Positions 21,343 to 34,100 are shown, counted from the stretch's first letter. The stretch: DNA of 64,000 nt from Costus lasius (GCA_027563935.2 CM050447.1:83623461-83687460); one strand, 5' to 3'. Program-made: numbers and translations. The notes: a model not told the origin generated them from the letters alone.

Positions 21343-21416
21343 GGAATTCACAAATGAGTGTAATACGGAAAGCCTTATACTAATGCGATGAAATATTGTT
21401 TGGGAATTGCGTATGT

Positions 21417-21990
21417 CGACGTTCATCGTCGGGGCGTAGCTCCTCAATATGACGTTGCGTTTACCAAAGCTGGAACAATTTTCAGACTAAATTATCCAAC
21501 ACGCCGAAAGGCCGGATAGATTCCAAATCAAACTATCCATCACGCCGCATGGCTGGATAAAACTCCAAATCAAATTATCCATCATGCCGCCAGGCGGGAT
21601 AAATCCTCAAATCAAAATTATCTAACACGCCGTAAGGCTGGGTAATTTCTCCAAATTCAATTATCCAATACGCTGCAAGGCCGGATAGAATTCTAAATCA
21701 GATTATCCATCACGCCGAAAAGGCCGGATAAGTTCCAAATCAAATTATCCATCACGCCGCGAGGCCGGATAAAATTCCAAAGCCAAATTATCCAACATGC
21801 CGTAAGGTCGGGTAATTTCTCCAAATTCAATTATCCAATACGCCGCGAGGCCGGATAACTCTCCTCATATTCAAGTCATCCAACACACGCCGCCAAGGTC
21901 GGATGATCTCCCAAACCCAATATCCAATATGCCTTAATGCATTACAATAGAATATTGTTTGGGAGGTGCGTACGTCGATGTTTACCATCG
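21417..21990 (+). repeat. Tandem hairpin array bracketed by a hairpin pair (Tat 5' LTR)
   Basis: About ten units of 40-46 bp (21488-21912) each have the form TTATCC-n5-GCC-loop-GGC-n-GGATAA. Loops include GAAA, GCAA, GTAA and GCGA, all of GNRA type; a minority are GCAT, GCCA or five bases long. One unit has TCATCC/GGATGA, a compensated outer pair. The array lies between CGACG-TTCAT-CGTCG (21417-21431) and CGATG-TTTAC-CATCG (21976-21990), near-identical blocks with another compensated pair. The 3' LTR has the same array at about 38952-39376. Confidence 0.7.
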
Positions 21991-22234
21991 GGGCGTAGCT
22001 CCTCAATATAACGTTGTACTGCCTAGGCCGGGCATTACCCAATATGCCGTCGCAAGACCAAAGTTTGGCGAACACAAATCGTCCATATTGATGAAAGCTC
22101 CCTTTTTATTATCATGCCAAATTATGTATTACGTCAAATCAAATTAATGAATGATATCACTTGACTATATCTCTATTTTTGTTGCGTACTATAGATCTCT
22201 TAATCAAAGGTTCCCTAATTTTAGGGGTAATTAA

Positions 22235-22303
22235 CAATGAGCGCTTGCGCTCATTGGAAGCCAGAACCCATTAAACAAAAAAAAAACCTTATTAATTTAA
22301 GGT
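22235..22303 (+). other. Two hairpins near the Tat LTR 3' end
   Basis: CAATGAGCG-CTTG-CGCTCATTG (22235-22256) is a perfect 9-bp stem. ACCTTA-TTAATT-TAAGGT (22286-22303) is a perfect 6-bp stem. Both recur in the 3' LTR, the first at 39700-39721. They could mark the RNA 3'-end region or stabilise the leader; this is inference. Confidence 0.6.
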
Positions 22304-22359
22304 GGATTTGAAACGGTCATAATACATTCTCAATGTAATAATTTTGGCCCCACAAATTC

Positions 22360-22378
22360 TGGCACGCCCGGTGGGACC
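22360..22378 (+). other. Primer-binding site of the Tat element
   Basis: TGGCACGCCCGGTGGGACC starts five bases after the LTR and begins with TGG, complementary to a tRNA CCA end. The form is typical of Tat-lineage elements. I do not assign the tRNA. Confidence 0.7.
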
Positions 22379-22464
22379 GGCTTCTCCTTGCATCTTTGAG
22401 ATCTATATTACACGACACAAAATTTCACATCCTTGTTCTTACACTTCTCTTGTTCTACACAGCA

Positions 22465-24018
22465 ATGGCGAAGAAGCTGAACATCTTTGTTGAGGATGCA
22501 TCAATCATCATGCATGGAATTCAATTTGGCTCTATTTCGAAAGAGGACGTCGAGTTCATCTATCTACCCTTTATAGACTCTGAGAACATTAAGGGTGAAA
22601 GAAATGTCACTCCAGTCGTCAAGGTTAAGACGTCCCTGAAGGAAAAGAGGACTGCTATGAAAAAGGAAGAACTGCTGGTCGCTGCTGACGGGGGCACGCT
22701 CGACAAAGAAGAGGAGGAATCATCCTTCACTGTTAACGGGGGCGAGATTCACCAAGCTGTATTCTCGAGCCCTGAAAAGACAAAAAAGCGGGAACGACAA
22801 GCCTTAAGGAAGAAGAAGGCTAGGCCCTCCAGACAAGGTCGCCTAATCCTTGTAAGGCGTAACCATTCTGCTGCTAAGGTGGAAGCTGCCATGACAAACA
22901 AGTTTGCGCCGCTCCTGTCGGTTCTAAAAAATTCTAATTTGGTAGAGGGACTGCAGCTGCGAACCAACATACAAGGCAAGCCACACCCAAAGCCCAAAAA
23001 TATCACTATTCAAAAGACAACATCTCAAAGGGTTTATGAGACATACAAAGATGCTCAAAAGAATATGAAAAGAAAGGAAAGATGTTTCAAGACTAGCCAT
23101 AAGGAAACAGAGGGTTATACAATTCATACAGTGCGAATGGTGGAACACGCACGGGAGACTGGCTCTAATTCTGAGGAAGAAACCCTTCGTACCATGACAA
23201 GAAAAGCTAAGAGTAAAAAATTAGCCTATGTTGTAATCCAGGAGCCCGTCCAACGATACGAACCAGGAGCGACTTCTTTACATCAAGAAATCTTTGAAAA
23301 GGAGGAGGAAGACGAGGATGAACCTGTCATGACCCCAAACCTTGACCATAGGGACGAAGCTATCACTGACCTTAAGAGACAGCTCAAGAAGAGAGATAAC
23401 GACATGAGCATCCTCATGGCAAAATTCTAAGAAGTGACAAGTATTCTAGCAAAGACGCAACAGATGCTATTGCGCCAAGAACAGCCGCCGCAAGAGCAGA
23501 ATAACGCTCCGACAGTATCTTCCCTGCCAGCTCCACCAGCTCAGTCGAATGACGAGGCTATCACCTTGACTAGAAGAGAAGTACAAGAACTGGTGATGGA
23601 CCAGCTGAAACAAATGGAGGGAACCAAAGTTGCTCCGCGAAGGAGGCGAGGGAGACCTTATCCAGCTGTATACGATGATATCCCTTATCCTAAAGGGTAC
23701 ATCATACCGCATTTTAAGATGTTTAATGGAATAGGAAACCCTGACCAACACTTGGCCCATTTCGTTGCGACTTGTGGGAATACCGGCGGCAATGATGCCT
23801 TATTGCTCCGACAGTTTCCACAAAGTCTCTCAGGGATCGCCTTTGAGTGGTATTACTCCCTGGAGAATGAAGCTATCAGAACTTGGGCTGACATGGAGGA
23901 AACCTTCAGGATGAAGTTTGCTTCGGTAAGCGATAAGATACGATCGCGGATCTGGCAGATACAAAGAGGAAACAGGATGAGACCGTCCTTAATTACATTA
24001 CAAGATGGAGAAATTTGA
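22465..24018 (+). pseudogene. Tat Gag, N-terminal and middle part, broken
   Basis: The likely start is ATG at 22465 (AATGGCGAAGAAG), about 110 bases after the LTR; the frame is open further upstream but with no ATG. The first part is rich in Lys, Arg and Glu and ends in a charged coiled-coil-like stretch. A TAA at 23428-23430 interrupts it; the same frame resumes at once and leads into the retrotransposon Gag domain (about 23640-24000), with an MFNGIGNPDQHLAHF-like motif. A frameshift near 23940 then moves coding into the frame that continues as the next entry. Gag forms the particle shell; this copy cannot make it as it stands. Confidence 0.8.
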
Positions 24019-27000
24019 GTATTAAATGCGAAAAGCCACTAGAGCAAACCGAAGCCGTAGAATTGTTGGTCCACAATATCGACAGCTGGATGGCCCCCTT
24101 TCTTTGCGGCAATAACATTTCTACATTTCAAGAATTGATCACCCAAGTGGCAAAGCTGGAACGGACAAATCATCAGCCCTATGTAAATACGCAGAACTCG
24201 AGATTTAAAAGGGAAGAACCAAGAAGGAATGAGCCCAAAATCGCCTATACAAACGCTGCCAGCAGAGGCAAAAGGGTGGAGGTTCATAATACAAACATAC
24301 CTCGAATTGAGAAAGCGCCGACGCTTTGCGAAAATAGCCGAGGCAGACCATTGACACTTGAAGAGAGAAAAAATAAAGTATATTCTTTCAAAAGAGAAAA
24401 GACGATGAATATTTTTAGGGATGCCCTGAAGAATGGCTTACAACTACCAGAGCCAAAACGCCCTGAAGAAAGCAATAAGACTGACGATCCCAACTTTTGC
24501 CCTTACCATCGCGTACTGGGGCACACAATAGAAGATTGCTATATTTTCAAAGATTGGGTGGAGAAACAATATAAGACAGGAAAGATAACTCTATCGAAAC
24601 AGGTATTGAATGAAACCCAAACCGAGGAGGTTGATGTTATCCAAACGAAGATAGATCTGGCGCCTATGGAGGACCAGGAGTGGAATACCGTGGTGTCAAA
24701 AAGGATACCAGGCATAGTGTGGAAAGATTCTTTGTCCTCACGATACGTGTTGCCAAGATCTCGTCCACCAACAAGGGGAAGTCAAAAGCAAAAGAAAAAG
24801 AATCCTCAATTGAAGAATAAAAATAGGAAGGTAGCCTTTTCAACTGAGGCGCAAGAAAAGAGCGATCTCAAAAAATACATCAACTCGCTTGAAGAGTATG
24901 TGCAAGAAGTGCCTGAGCCTATAAAACTTCACCATTACGTCACTGAAGAGGTGTGGAAAGGACTCCTGGAAGATGACTCGGAAAACGAGGAGTATGAGGT
25001 GGAATCCTGTAGGATGATGTCGGCAATCCCGGAGCCCCCGAAAGAAAACAGAACTAACAACGTTGAAACTGTCACTACCGCGAGGATGGGTGTCTGTAAC
25101 GTGATTAACCTGGGAAGTGACTCCGAAGATGAAATCTTACCCGCCTACTTATATGAAGAAGCACCTGCTGTTGAAAGAAATAAGCAAATAAACGAGTCAT
25201 ACCAAATGAAACTCAGAAGCGACAAAGTTGTAATAGGACGTACGATAGACAAAGAAAAGGAAAAATCCAAAGGAAAGCAAATCGAAACACGGGAAGTGGG
25301 CGACGATGCGGTACTCCCAGTAAAGCTATCCTCTTCAGAATATAATATAATGTCACATTTGAGGAAGGTCCCCGCCCTCCTCAGCATATATGATGCTTTG
25401 ATGATGTCACAAGAACTGAGGAATGTTCTTATTTACGCCCTGCAAAACCCTCAGAAATTTCAAGCATTCTTCGTGGAGGCTGACATAAAGGAGGCATTGA
25501 GTACGTACATTACATCGTCCATTACTTTCAACGACGATGACATGCTGTTGGGAACGTCGCAGCATAATCGACCGCTTTATGTGACCGGGGACGTGGAAGG
25601 AATGAAGATAAGTAGAATCTTAGTTGATCCAGGGTCGTCGGTTATCCTCATAACCTTGCGGACCTTAAAGAGCCTTTCTTTAGGCGTCCATAATTTAACG
25701 GCCGAAAAAGTTGTCATCCAAGGGTTCAATAAAAACAGCCAGAAGGCTTTAGGCTCTATATATTTACCATTGCAGCTCGATGATTTAAAGACCGAAGTTA
25801 AATTCCATGTTATCGACACCGACACATCATACAAGGCGTTGCTTGGGAGACCTTGGCTGCATGAGAATCACATAGTCCCTTCTACCTTACACCAATGCTT
25901 GAAATACCTGAAGGAAGGTAGGGAAGAGAGTATCGATGGGGACATCCAGCCCTTCTCAGTGCATGAAGTTAAATATGAAGATGCACACTATTTCATTGGA
26001 TCGACAACGCAGCCTGCGAAATCAACACTACAGAATTCGATCATCTCTAAACTAAAGAAGACAACTTTGTCCGCATGCCCCCATTTTGGAAGTGACTCCG
26101 AGTCAGAGGCAAGCGACTGTTCAGCCTCTGCGTGCGACGTTGTTGAAACTCATGAAAAGGAAGGTTGGTCACAAAGACTGACGACACAGCAAAATACGAC
26201 GGAATGCGAGGTACGAATTTTAAGAACTCCTCAAGGCTATCTTAAGGGTTTCACCCCCCTGAACGCATCGCAAGTCGTAGAGATGAAGACTTTTATTGTC
26301 CCTAGCAAGAGGGAATGTGCAAAAGGAAGGCTCTTTGTTCATAAACTCATCCACTTCTATCAGTCAGACGAAATTCATCACGTCAGGACGAATAATGAGA
26401 ACGACCCAGAGTCAACGCAACTTATCGAAGTCCCCTCGTTTGCTTATTACCCTCTGAGTTTAAAAAATCTCGTAAAAAAGTATGGTTGTTTAAAGCCTCA
26501 TTTAAAGAGTGAGCTACACCAATTTGAAAAGTTGTGGAACCCGGGTTCACGAAATATCACGTTACCAAATGGGAAGATCTCCAATACCCGTGGTTTAGGG
26601 TATATAGAACCAAATGAAGAAGCTCTTATGTTTCGTTCATATACTTGCAATATGGTGACAATAGGCGAAACATACACAATAGAACAAGGAAATGAAGAAT
26701 TCAAAAGGGCACCAAAAGAATTGGAAGATGGGGGGCAGACCACCTGCGATGAGTTGATTGAGGTCAACCTTGGGTCGGAAGAGGATGTTAGGCCCACCTA
26801 CATAAGTGCACAACTCCCTCAACATGAAAAGGACCAGCTGGAGGCACTCCTCCATGAGTTTAGTGATTGCTTTGCGTGGACCTATAAAGAGATGCTAGGC
26901 CTCAGCCCGGAGGTCGCCGTCCATAATTTATCGATCAGTCCTGATATCACTCCGGTGAAGCAAGCGCCGAGAAGAATGAGGATAGAGCTTGAGGAACAAA

Positions 27001-29234
27001 TCACCCTCGAAATAAAGAAATTAATCGAGGCGGGTTTTATAAGAGAGGAGAAATACGCAGACTGGATAGCAAGTATCGTCCCCGTGAAGAAGAAAAATGG
27101 GCAAATTCGGATCTGCGTGGATTTCAGAGACTTGAATAATGCATGTCCCAAGGACGATTTTCCACTCCCTGTAACAGAAGTGATGATCGATTCGGTGTCA
27201 AATTTTGAAGTGTTCTCATTTATGGATGGGTCATCTGGTTACAATCAAATTAAGATGGCGCCTGAAGACGAGAAGCACACTGCATTTCGTACGCCTATCG
27301 GCATTTTTTGCTATACCGTCATGCCATTTGGGTTAAAGAATGCTGGGGCAACGTATCAACGTGCAATGACCAAAATCTTTGATGATTTAATCCACAAACT
27401 CGTCGAGTGCTATGTCGATGATTTGGTGGTTAAGTCGCGATCTAAAGCGGAGCACTGTCAGGACTTAAGGACCGTGTTCACTCGCATCCGCAAATACAAC
27501 CTCAAGATGAACCCATTCAAATGCGCGTTCGGAGTATCTTCTGGAAAATTCCTAGGTTTCGTGGTCAAACACCACAAAATCGAAATTGATCCCGCGAAGA
27601 TAAGTTCAATCAAAGACATGCCGCCCCCAAAGAATCTTAAGGAGCTTAGATCCTTTCAAGGACGACTAGCTTATATTAGGAGGTTCATTTCCAACTTATC
27701 CGGGCGAATCCATCCCTTTTCGAGACTAATAAAGAAGAGTGCTCCATTCATTTGGGACGACACGTGTCAAAACGCTTTCGAAAATATCAAAGAATATCTT
27801 TCACATCCTCCGGTCCTTGGTGCACCTATCACCGGAAAGCCACTCATCTTATACACCACGGCTTTGGTGGCATCCTTGGGGGCACTATTGGCCCAGAATA
27901 ATGATGATGGGAAAGAGACCGCCTTGTATTATCTTAGCCGGATGTTCGTAGGGGCAGAGCATTCCTACTCTCCGATCGAAAAACAATGTTTGGCATTGAT
28001 ATTTGCCATTAAGAAATTAAGACACTATCTCCTTGAACATGAAATTCGCCTCATATCAAGAGTCGACCCCTTAAGATACCTGATGACGAGGCCTACTTTG
28101 ACAGGACGATTGGCTAAATGGGCCGTCCTACTCCAAGAATTCGACATCACGTACGTGCCGCAAAAAGCAATAAAAGGGCAAATTCTCATTGATTTCTTAG
28201 CGGCTCATCCTGTCCCTGATGATTCTCCTCTGAATTATGACTTTCCGGACGAGGAAATATTAAATGCCGAAGTCGACGATGCATATTGGGAACTCTACTT
28301 CGATGGGGCGTCTTCAATTCAACCAGCTATTCCCCCAAATATCCCGAAAGTAAAGTCAGGGATCGGCCTGGTATTCATCACCCCAGAGAAGGGGATATTA
28401 CATTACTCCTTAGCCCTTACTAGTCCCTGTACCAACAACGAAGCTGAGTACGAAGCTTTAATCGCCGGACTCGAGCTCGCGTTGGAAATGAAAATTGAAA
28501 GAATACATATATACGGCGACTCCCAGCTCATTGTTAAGCAGGTGACGGGTAAATACCAGGTCAAGAAAATGGAATTACACAAATATCATAAGAAGGCCGT
28601 GGAACTCATGAAAAAAGTACCGCATGTCACTTTGACTTGCGTCGCTAGGGCTGCTAATGGTAGAGCAGACGCACTAGCAAAGTTTGCCAAAGAGCTAGCT
28701 GGACCATCCATTGACCAAATCAATATTATGATCAAGGACAGGAAGCTGATCGCACCAGCCGAAAATGATAACGTCAACAAGAAAGAAGTGACGGACGCTA
28801 TGACGATCTCCCTCACGCAAGAATGTGATTGGAGGGAGCCATTCGTCAACTATCTCAAAAGTGGTATTCTACCCGAAGATAAGACTCAAAGAGTACAATT
28901 GAAAAAGCGGGCCCTTCGGTATACATTCATGAATGACACGCTGTATCGTCGATCGTATGAACAACTTTGGCTCAGGTGCATCGCGATGGAGGAGATCGCT
29001 CACGTGTTACATGAAGTCCATTCCGGCCTTTGTGGTGCCCACCAATCAGGACCCAAAATGTATCTTAAGATTAAAAGGTTGGGGTATTATTGGCCAAGCA
29101 TGGTACGAGATTGCATAAACTGTGCAAAAACCTGCCATTTGTGCCAAGTACATGGAAATCTAATTCATAAGCACCCTAACCCTCTTCATCCGACGGTTTC
29201 ATCATGGCCATTCAAAATGTGGGGACGGATATAG
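24015..29234 (+). pseudogene. Tat Gag C-terminus-protease-RT-RNase H-second RNase H-integrase N-terminus
   Basis: One open frame of 1739 codons. The first Met is internal; coding enters from the preceding frame. In order: the Gag C-terminal CPYHRVLGHTIEDCY zinc-like motif (about residues 160-175), protease with DPGSS (near residue 537), reverse transcriptase with YVDD (27411-27422), RNase H (about residues 1300-1395), then a second RNase H of the archaeal type (about 1424-1560) with its acidic residues in YFDGA, NNEAEYEA, GDSQL and ADALA. The integrase HHCC zinc region closes it. The double RNase H is the hallmark of the Tat lineage. The frame ends when one base is lost in a G run near 29223. 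Confidence 0.92.
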
Positions 29235-30079
29235 TAGGGCCAATAGAACCTCCTTCTTCTCTGGGACATCGATTCATACTTGCAGCAACGGACTATTTCT
29301 CTAAATGGGCGGAAGCCGTCCCATTAAGAGAAGTCAAGGCCACCAACGTCATCAATTTCTTTCGCGCGAATGTATTGAGTCGTTTTGGGACCCCTAGAAG
29401 GATCATATCCGACAACGGTTTGGCCTTCAAAAATGCCTTGATCTACAAATTTGCAGAGCGTCACAAGATTGATTGGCGGTACTCCTCGATATACAATCCA
29501 AGAGCGAACAGATTGGCTGAAGCATTCAATAAGACTCTATGCAAGCTGCTCAAGAAGAGCGTTTCGAAGAACATAAAGGAGTGGCATCAGAAGCCAGTGG
29601 AAGCATTGTGGGCTTATCGAACCACGTATCGTACACCTACACAATCAACACCTTACTCCTTAGTCTTCAGTGTCGAAGCAGTGCTTCCACTCGAGGTGGA
29701 AATACCTTCGCTAAGAATGGCAATGCAATGTGACATGACGATGGATGAAAATATCCAGTTACGTCTTGATGAATTAGACACACTTGATGAGCAAAGGCTG
29801 GTTGCGCAACAAAACCTAGAGCTATACCAAACGCAAATGGCAAGGGCGTATGACAAATTAGCCAGGGAACGCACTTTCAAAAAAGGAGACCTTGTTCTAG
29901 TAGTAAGGCGGCCCATCATATTCAGCAAGATGACAAAAGGAAAGTTCAACCCTAATTGGGAGGGACCTTACGTGATTGAAAAAGTTTACGAGGGAGGAGC
30001 CTACCAACTGACAGATCAAGATGGGGCACATCCGATGCCGCCCATCAATGGCCGCTTCCTAAAGAAGTACTATGTTTAA
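29204..30079 (+). pseudogene. Tat integrase, catalytic core and C-terminus
   Basis: This continues the previous frame after a one-base shift. The DDE residues are in GTDIVGP, ISDNGLAF and LAEAFNK. The C-terminal part has the GPYVIEKVYEGGAYQL motif common to Ty3/gypsy integrases. It ends at a TAA at 30077-30079. Integrase inserts the cDNA in the nucleus. The single-base loss separates the zinc region from the core, so no full integrase could be made from this copy. Confidence 0.88.
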
Positions 30080-30556
30080 AGCACAAACTTAACTCGGGCC
30101 AAGCAACAGTATGATCAAGAACATTGAGGCCATTTTTGGTTGACCATGTGTTGAAATTATGTAAAATCCTTATACGAACTTTCATCCCAGTCGGACGACA
30201 GAGGCGTAAGTTCGCCCCTAGTCGCTTCTAAATAAAAGGGAAATTGTTTCTCTTAAAATAATAAAAAAAAAAATCCTGTTACCTTCGTGTTGATATTTCA
30301 GCTTGGTTCCTCATACTTGGTTACTTAGCTCATTGCCGATAATCTGTTGGGCTGGCATCATTACGCCAGTGTTGAATGACTCAATCGTGCCACTGGTACA
30401 GTCTACCAGGCTCACGGCTCAGGACAATCCGCACTGTCCAGTGCGCCAGACTATGAGTCGGATTTAGTGGGTTGGCAATACACAAAAGGGACACCATCCA
30501 AAGACACTGGTTTTGTTGATTGTGCTTTGTGTCAAAACCGGTGCCAAAAAGACAAG
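30080..30556 (+). other. Non-coding spacer after the Tat integrase
   Basis: This stretch has no recognisable domain. A short open frame leads into the captured fragment that follows, but its 30 residues before that point match nothing I know. Homopurine runs occur at 30260. Confidence 0.5.
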
Positions 30557-30731
30557 TATGGGCTGGAGGACTTCTCCAAAAAAGGGAACGACGTAGCTTA
30601 TATAACAGAGGATGGGGAAGAAACACAATTTGATGTACCAGAGACCAAGGGAAATCAACTTAGAGGTGGGCCACAAGTGATCCAGCTGAGCCTGGATGGG
30701 AAGCGGCTATATGTTATAAGCTCTCTCTTCA
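30557..30731 (+). pseudogene. Captured fragment of a selenium-binding protein (methanethiol oxidase family) gene
   Basis: About 58 codons on the plus strand read as the conserved core of plant selenium-binding proteins, with the recognisable run GGPQVIQLSLDGKRLYV preceded by TEDGEETQFDVPE. In the family this core belongs to a beta-propeller enzyme of about 490 residues acting on methanethiol in the cytosol. Only this piece is present, inside an open frame of 100 codons (30467-30769), with unrelated sequence on both sides. It sits between the Tat integrase and the antisense gene, so the element has picked up host DNA. Several conserved positions are changed, for example Met to Val after GGPQ. 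Function as a protein is unlikely. Confidence 0.85.
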
Positions 30732-30769
30732 GCTACAGCAGCAAAAATATCGGACGTGTGGTTGTATAA

Positions 30770-31125
30770 TGCTGTAGCAATCACAATAATTCACAGAACA
30801 ATATTTTGTAATCAAAATTTGTGAACTCTTGGATTTGACTGTTAGTCTCTATAATAAAAAATGCAGAGATGTCTCCCTAATATTTCATATACCATCCTGC
30901 AAAGTAGCAATATGAACAATATTAATAAGACACCATGCAAACCGTCGCAGTCCAAAAAAAAGGGGAGAATCATCATCACATCAATTACCCTGCGTTCCCA
31001 ACTAACTAAGAACAAAGGTGATGACTGAAATTAATCACAATCCTGAACCGGTAAATGGTGAAACAAAGAGTACAAAACATCTCAAAATCTTAAGAATCCA
31101 AGTGCAGAGTACAAAAAAAAATACA
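30770..31125 (+). other. Spacer between the captured fragment and the antisense gene
   Basis: AT-rich sequence with no credible coding region on either strand. On the minus strand it would be the 3' untranslated part of the antisense gene. Confidence 0.5.
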
Positions 31126-34100
31126 TCAAAATTCCCCGACTATGTTATGAAGGATGTGCCTTCGTTCTTCAATGGCGGAAGTAAGTTTGCCACGTTCAAC
31201 TTCCTTCATCTCGCGCTGAGCTTCTAAAGAAGCTTGGTGGACTTCAGTTGCGTCAATTAACTCTGAATTTTGTGCTTTGGCGACTTCAATGTTCTCCAAA
31301 CTGTTGTCGCAATTTTGCATGTCAGAAATTGCTGCACATCTCTCTGATAGAAGCCTTTCCCTTTCTTCGTCAATTTGTTCCATGCGTGCGTCAATCCGCC
31401 TCACTTTAGCTCTGGCTAAGTTGCGAGACGCCATCGTGGCATTCTTCTTGATAATTAAGCTGTCTTGAAGAGACCACAAGTCCTCCAAAACGATCGCCTC
31501 TTTGTCAATTTGAGAATCAAGAGCAGAAGTATCCAAACTGTTCAATAAACCTTGCTCAACCTCAAATTGATTCAAGACTTCCACTATGTCCCGACTCAAC
31601 CTTTCCCAAGTAGCCTCCAGAGCTCTAAAACCGGTCAAAGTTCGCGAGATGCTATCCGAGGAAGTTAGAAACTCTTCCACTGTGGGAAATAAGCCCTCGT
31701 CACGAAATATGCCAAGGTAGTCAGAGATAAAGAAGCGGGCTGCTCTCTCCTGCGACCGCCGGATTGCGTCCGAAATTCGAGAAGTAAATGGCTAGGAAGG
31801 TGGCGGCTTGGTAATCTCCCGAACCTCGCTCACAACCCCTGAAACAACAACGTGTATAAAGCTACTTAAGGAAGATAGTGTTACATGACCGGTACATGAC
31901 AAACTGTGCAGGCATAACGAGATTACCATTGTCCGAGGACCCGTCACATTGGAATCCACCATCGTCAAATGAGTGACCGTCTCTAGCAATAGCCCTCTCG
32001 GTGGCCGCTGTAAGCCCGGGATGGATCGTTAATAAGGCAAAAACACACAAATTACACTACAGGCCGAAGTAAGTTGGAGTTACCAGCGCCAGAAGGCTCG
32101 GTGCATTTTCTGGCAACCTCACAGCCAGCACTAGTTTTTTGGGTACCTGCTGCAGGTTCAAAGGAGACGTTAATACATGCTAAACTATATAGTTGACGTA
32201 TACCGAATCGTGCGCAAGGGAGGCGGAAGAAGAAAGTTGCCTTCGTCCGGGGGGTCACCGCATGGGAAGTCGCCATCCTCAGTCAAACAACCGTCCCCAG
32301 TGCTTGCCTTCTCCACACCTGCCATAAAGTCAGAATAGATTACTGACGAAACAAGAGTGACAATGGTCCCACTATATATACTAAAACAAGCCGTCCAGCA
32401 TGTAGTACAGATCTAGTTATCATTGCTGAGAGGATCGATTTGCAATCAGATATATTGGATTGCACACCAGCAGAGAGAGCAAGGAGGACATACCTTCATT
32501 ATGCGTATTCGCTACCCCTGCAACGGTTTGCTTAGTGCAAGGTACCAGACTTGCCAAAGACCCCCCTGCCATCATAATAGATTGTGTATAAGTCAAGTAG
32601 CGTGACGATCATACGCGACTAAAGAGATGATACTGATAATGAGAGTCGATTGAAAAGTAAAATGACAACGAGTCACAGTATGAAAAAGGAAAACTCTTCT
32701 TCCATTATCATGGTAGTATAATGCGGCTGGGAAATAAAGATGACGATGAAGATTACCGTCCTTCGCAGGCTCCTCATCCCATACAGTGATGTACAGACCT
32801 TCTAACACAGGCACTGATTATGTTAAAGATTGTTAAGTGACAAGGTCAAGACAATCTAGCCCTCTCGAGCCCTCAAGCTCAGGTGTGCGAGACAGTAACT
32901 ATCGTTAAAATATATGAAAAAGAGGCTCGTGTCCCTGCCAGTTTCCTGAAACATTTTACCAGTATAAGAAGAAATGAGAAGTTACCATTTTTCAAGGGAG
33001 ATGCCCCTCCTGCCTCGGTTTCCAATGTACTTAGCACATGCCTTAAATCTGCAAGCAAATCTAACGACAATGAACCATGTAATCATCATTCAAAAGGTTT
33101 ATTATGCGTAACTTAAACCATAGTATCATGGCGAAAAAAAGCAATAAATGGGAACTATAACTCGTGAACTTTATGCCTCACCTGTCTCTGAGTTGATCGG
33201 AGAGTCCCTCGAACCCATGCAGGGATCAGCTCTCCTCATAGGTTCCACCGACACATGAACAACTGCACCAAGATTAAATCTTGAGCTAAGCGCAAGAAAT
33301 TTCGTGATCTATATAACCTGAATAATACATACTCCCTTTCAAGGCTCCGATCACATCGTCGGATGAATCGCTGTAATAATGCTTTAATAATTCAACAGTA
33401 TCGATATTATCAATGCCCACGGTATCATCAAGGGGGTGGGCATTTACCTGCACGGTAACCATGGTTGCAGCTCGAACCTCTAGGGAACACGAAAATATGT
33501 CAGAGATAACCGTTGTGTCAATAAAATGAGCAAAAAACAATCATCACGAGCCAACAAAGACAAATATGTAGTGAAAGAAATAGCACCTGTGGTGGTCAGC
33601 TCATCCTTGTTCGCTCGCTGCAGAGTTGTACCATCGCCCGACGACCCTTCAACACTAAGAACAGATTTTGATCCTCGTATGTGACCTGTACCCTGCACCC
33701 CAGGCAGAGAGCAAAGGGAGAGAATGTCAAATCGTCGATATCACGTATCATAAGAAAAAGAAGAAGATAGATGCTACCTCGGATGGGTTAGGTGATGCCG
33801 CCCCCAGGTCCAAGACCTTTGGCCGCTTGGAGGATGAGGACCGCGAGAGGTCAAATTCAAAGCCATACGATGGTCGGCTAATTGTTCTCTTTAAAAAGTT
33901 CCGCGGATGGGATTTCTCGGCGAAACAATACGTATCCTTGATATCATAACTAAAGAGCGCCTTCAAATGCATGGAGTGCCACCTCAAGTATTCATAATTG
34001 CACCTAGGGACCCGGCCACGAGCCGGGATAGCATATGACGAGTGGGTCCCACGCCGGAGCAGTAGACGCCAACAAGAAGCCACTGTCACAAGGTCACCTG

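Larger units (their letters stand above)
18787..22354 (+). repeat. Tat 5' LTR, lacking about the first 330 bp
   Basis: It aligns with 36212-39820 of the 3' LTR. It ends GGCCCCACA, followed by AATTC and the primer-binding site. It contains a TATAAA box, (CA)-rich tandem repeats of a GGCTTCATGGTCGC unit (19311-19505), a pure C tract, an array of hairpin repeats and two terminal hairpins. Lysine-rich ORFs inside it recur in the other LTR but are simple purine-rich sequence, not genes. Confidence 0.9.
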
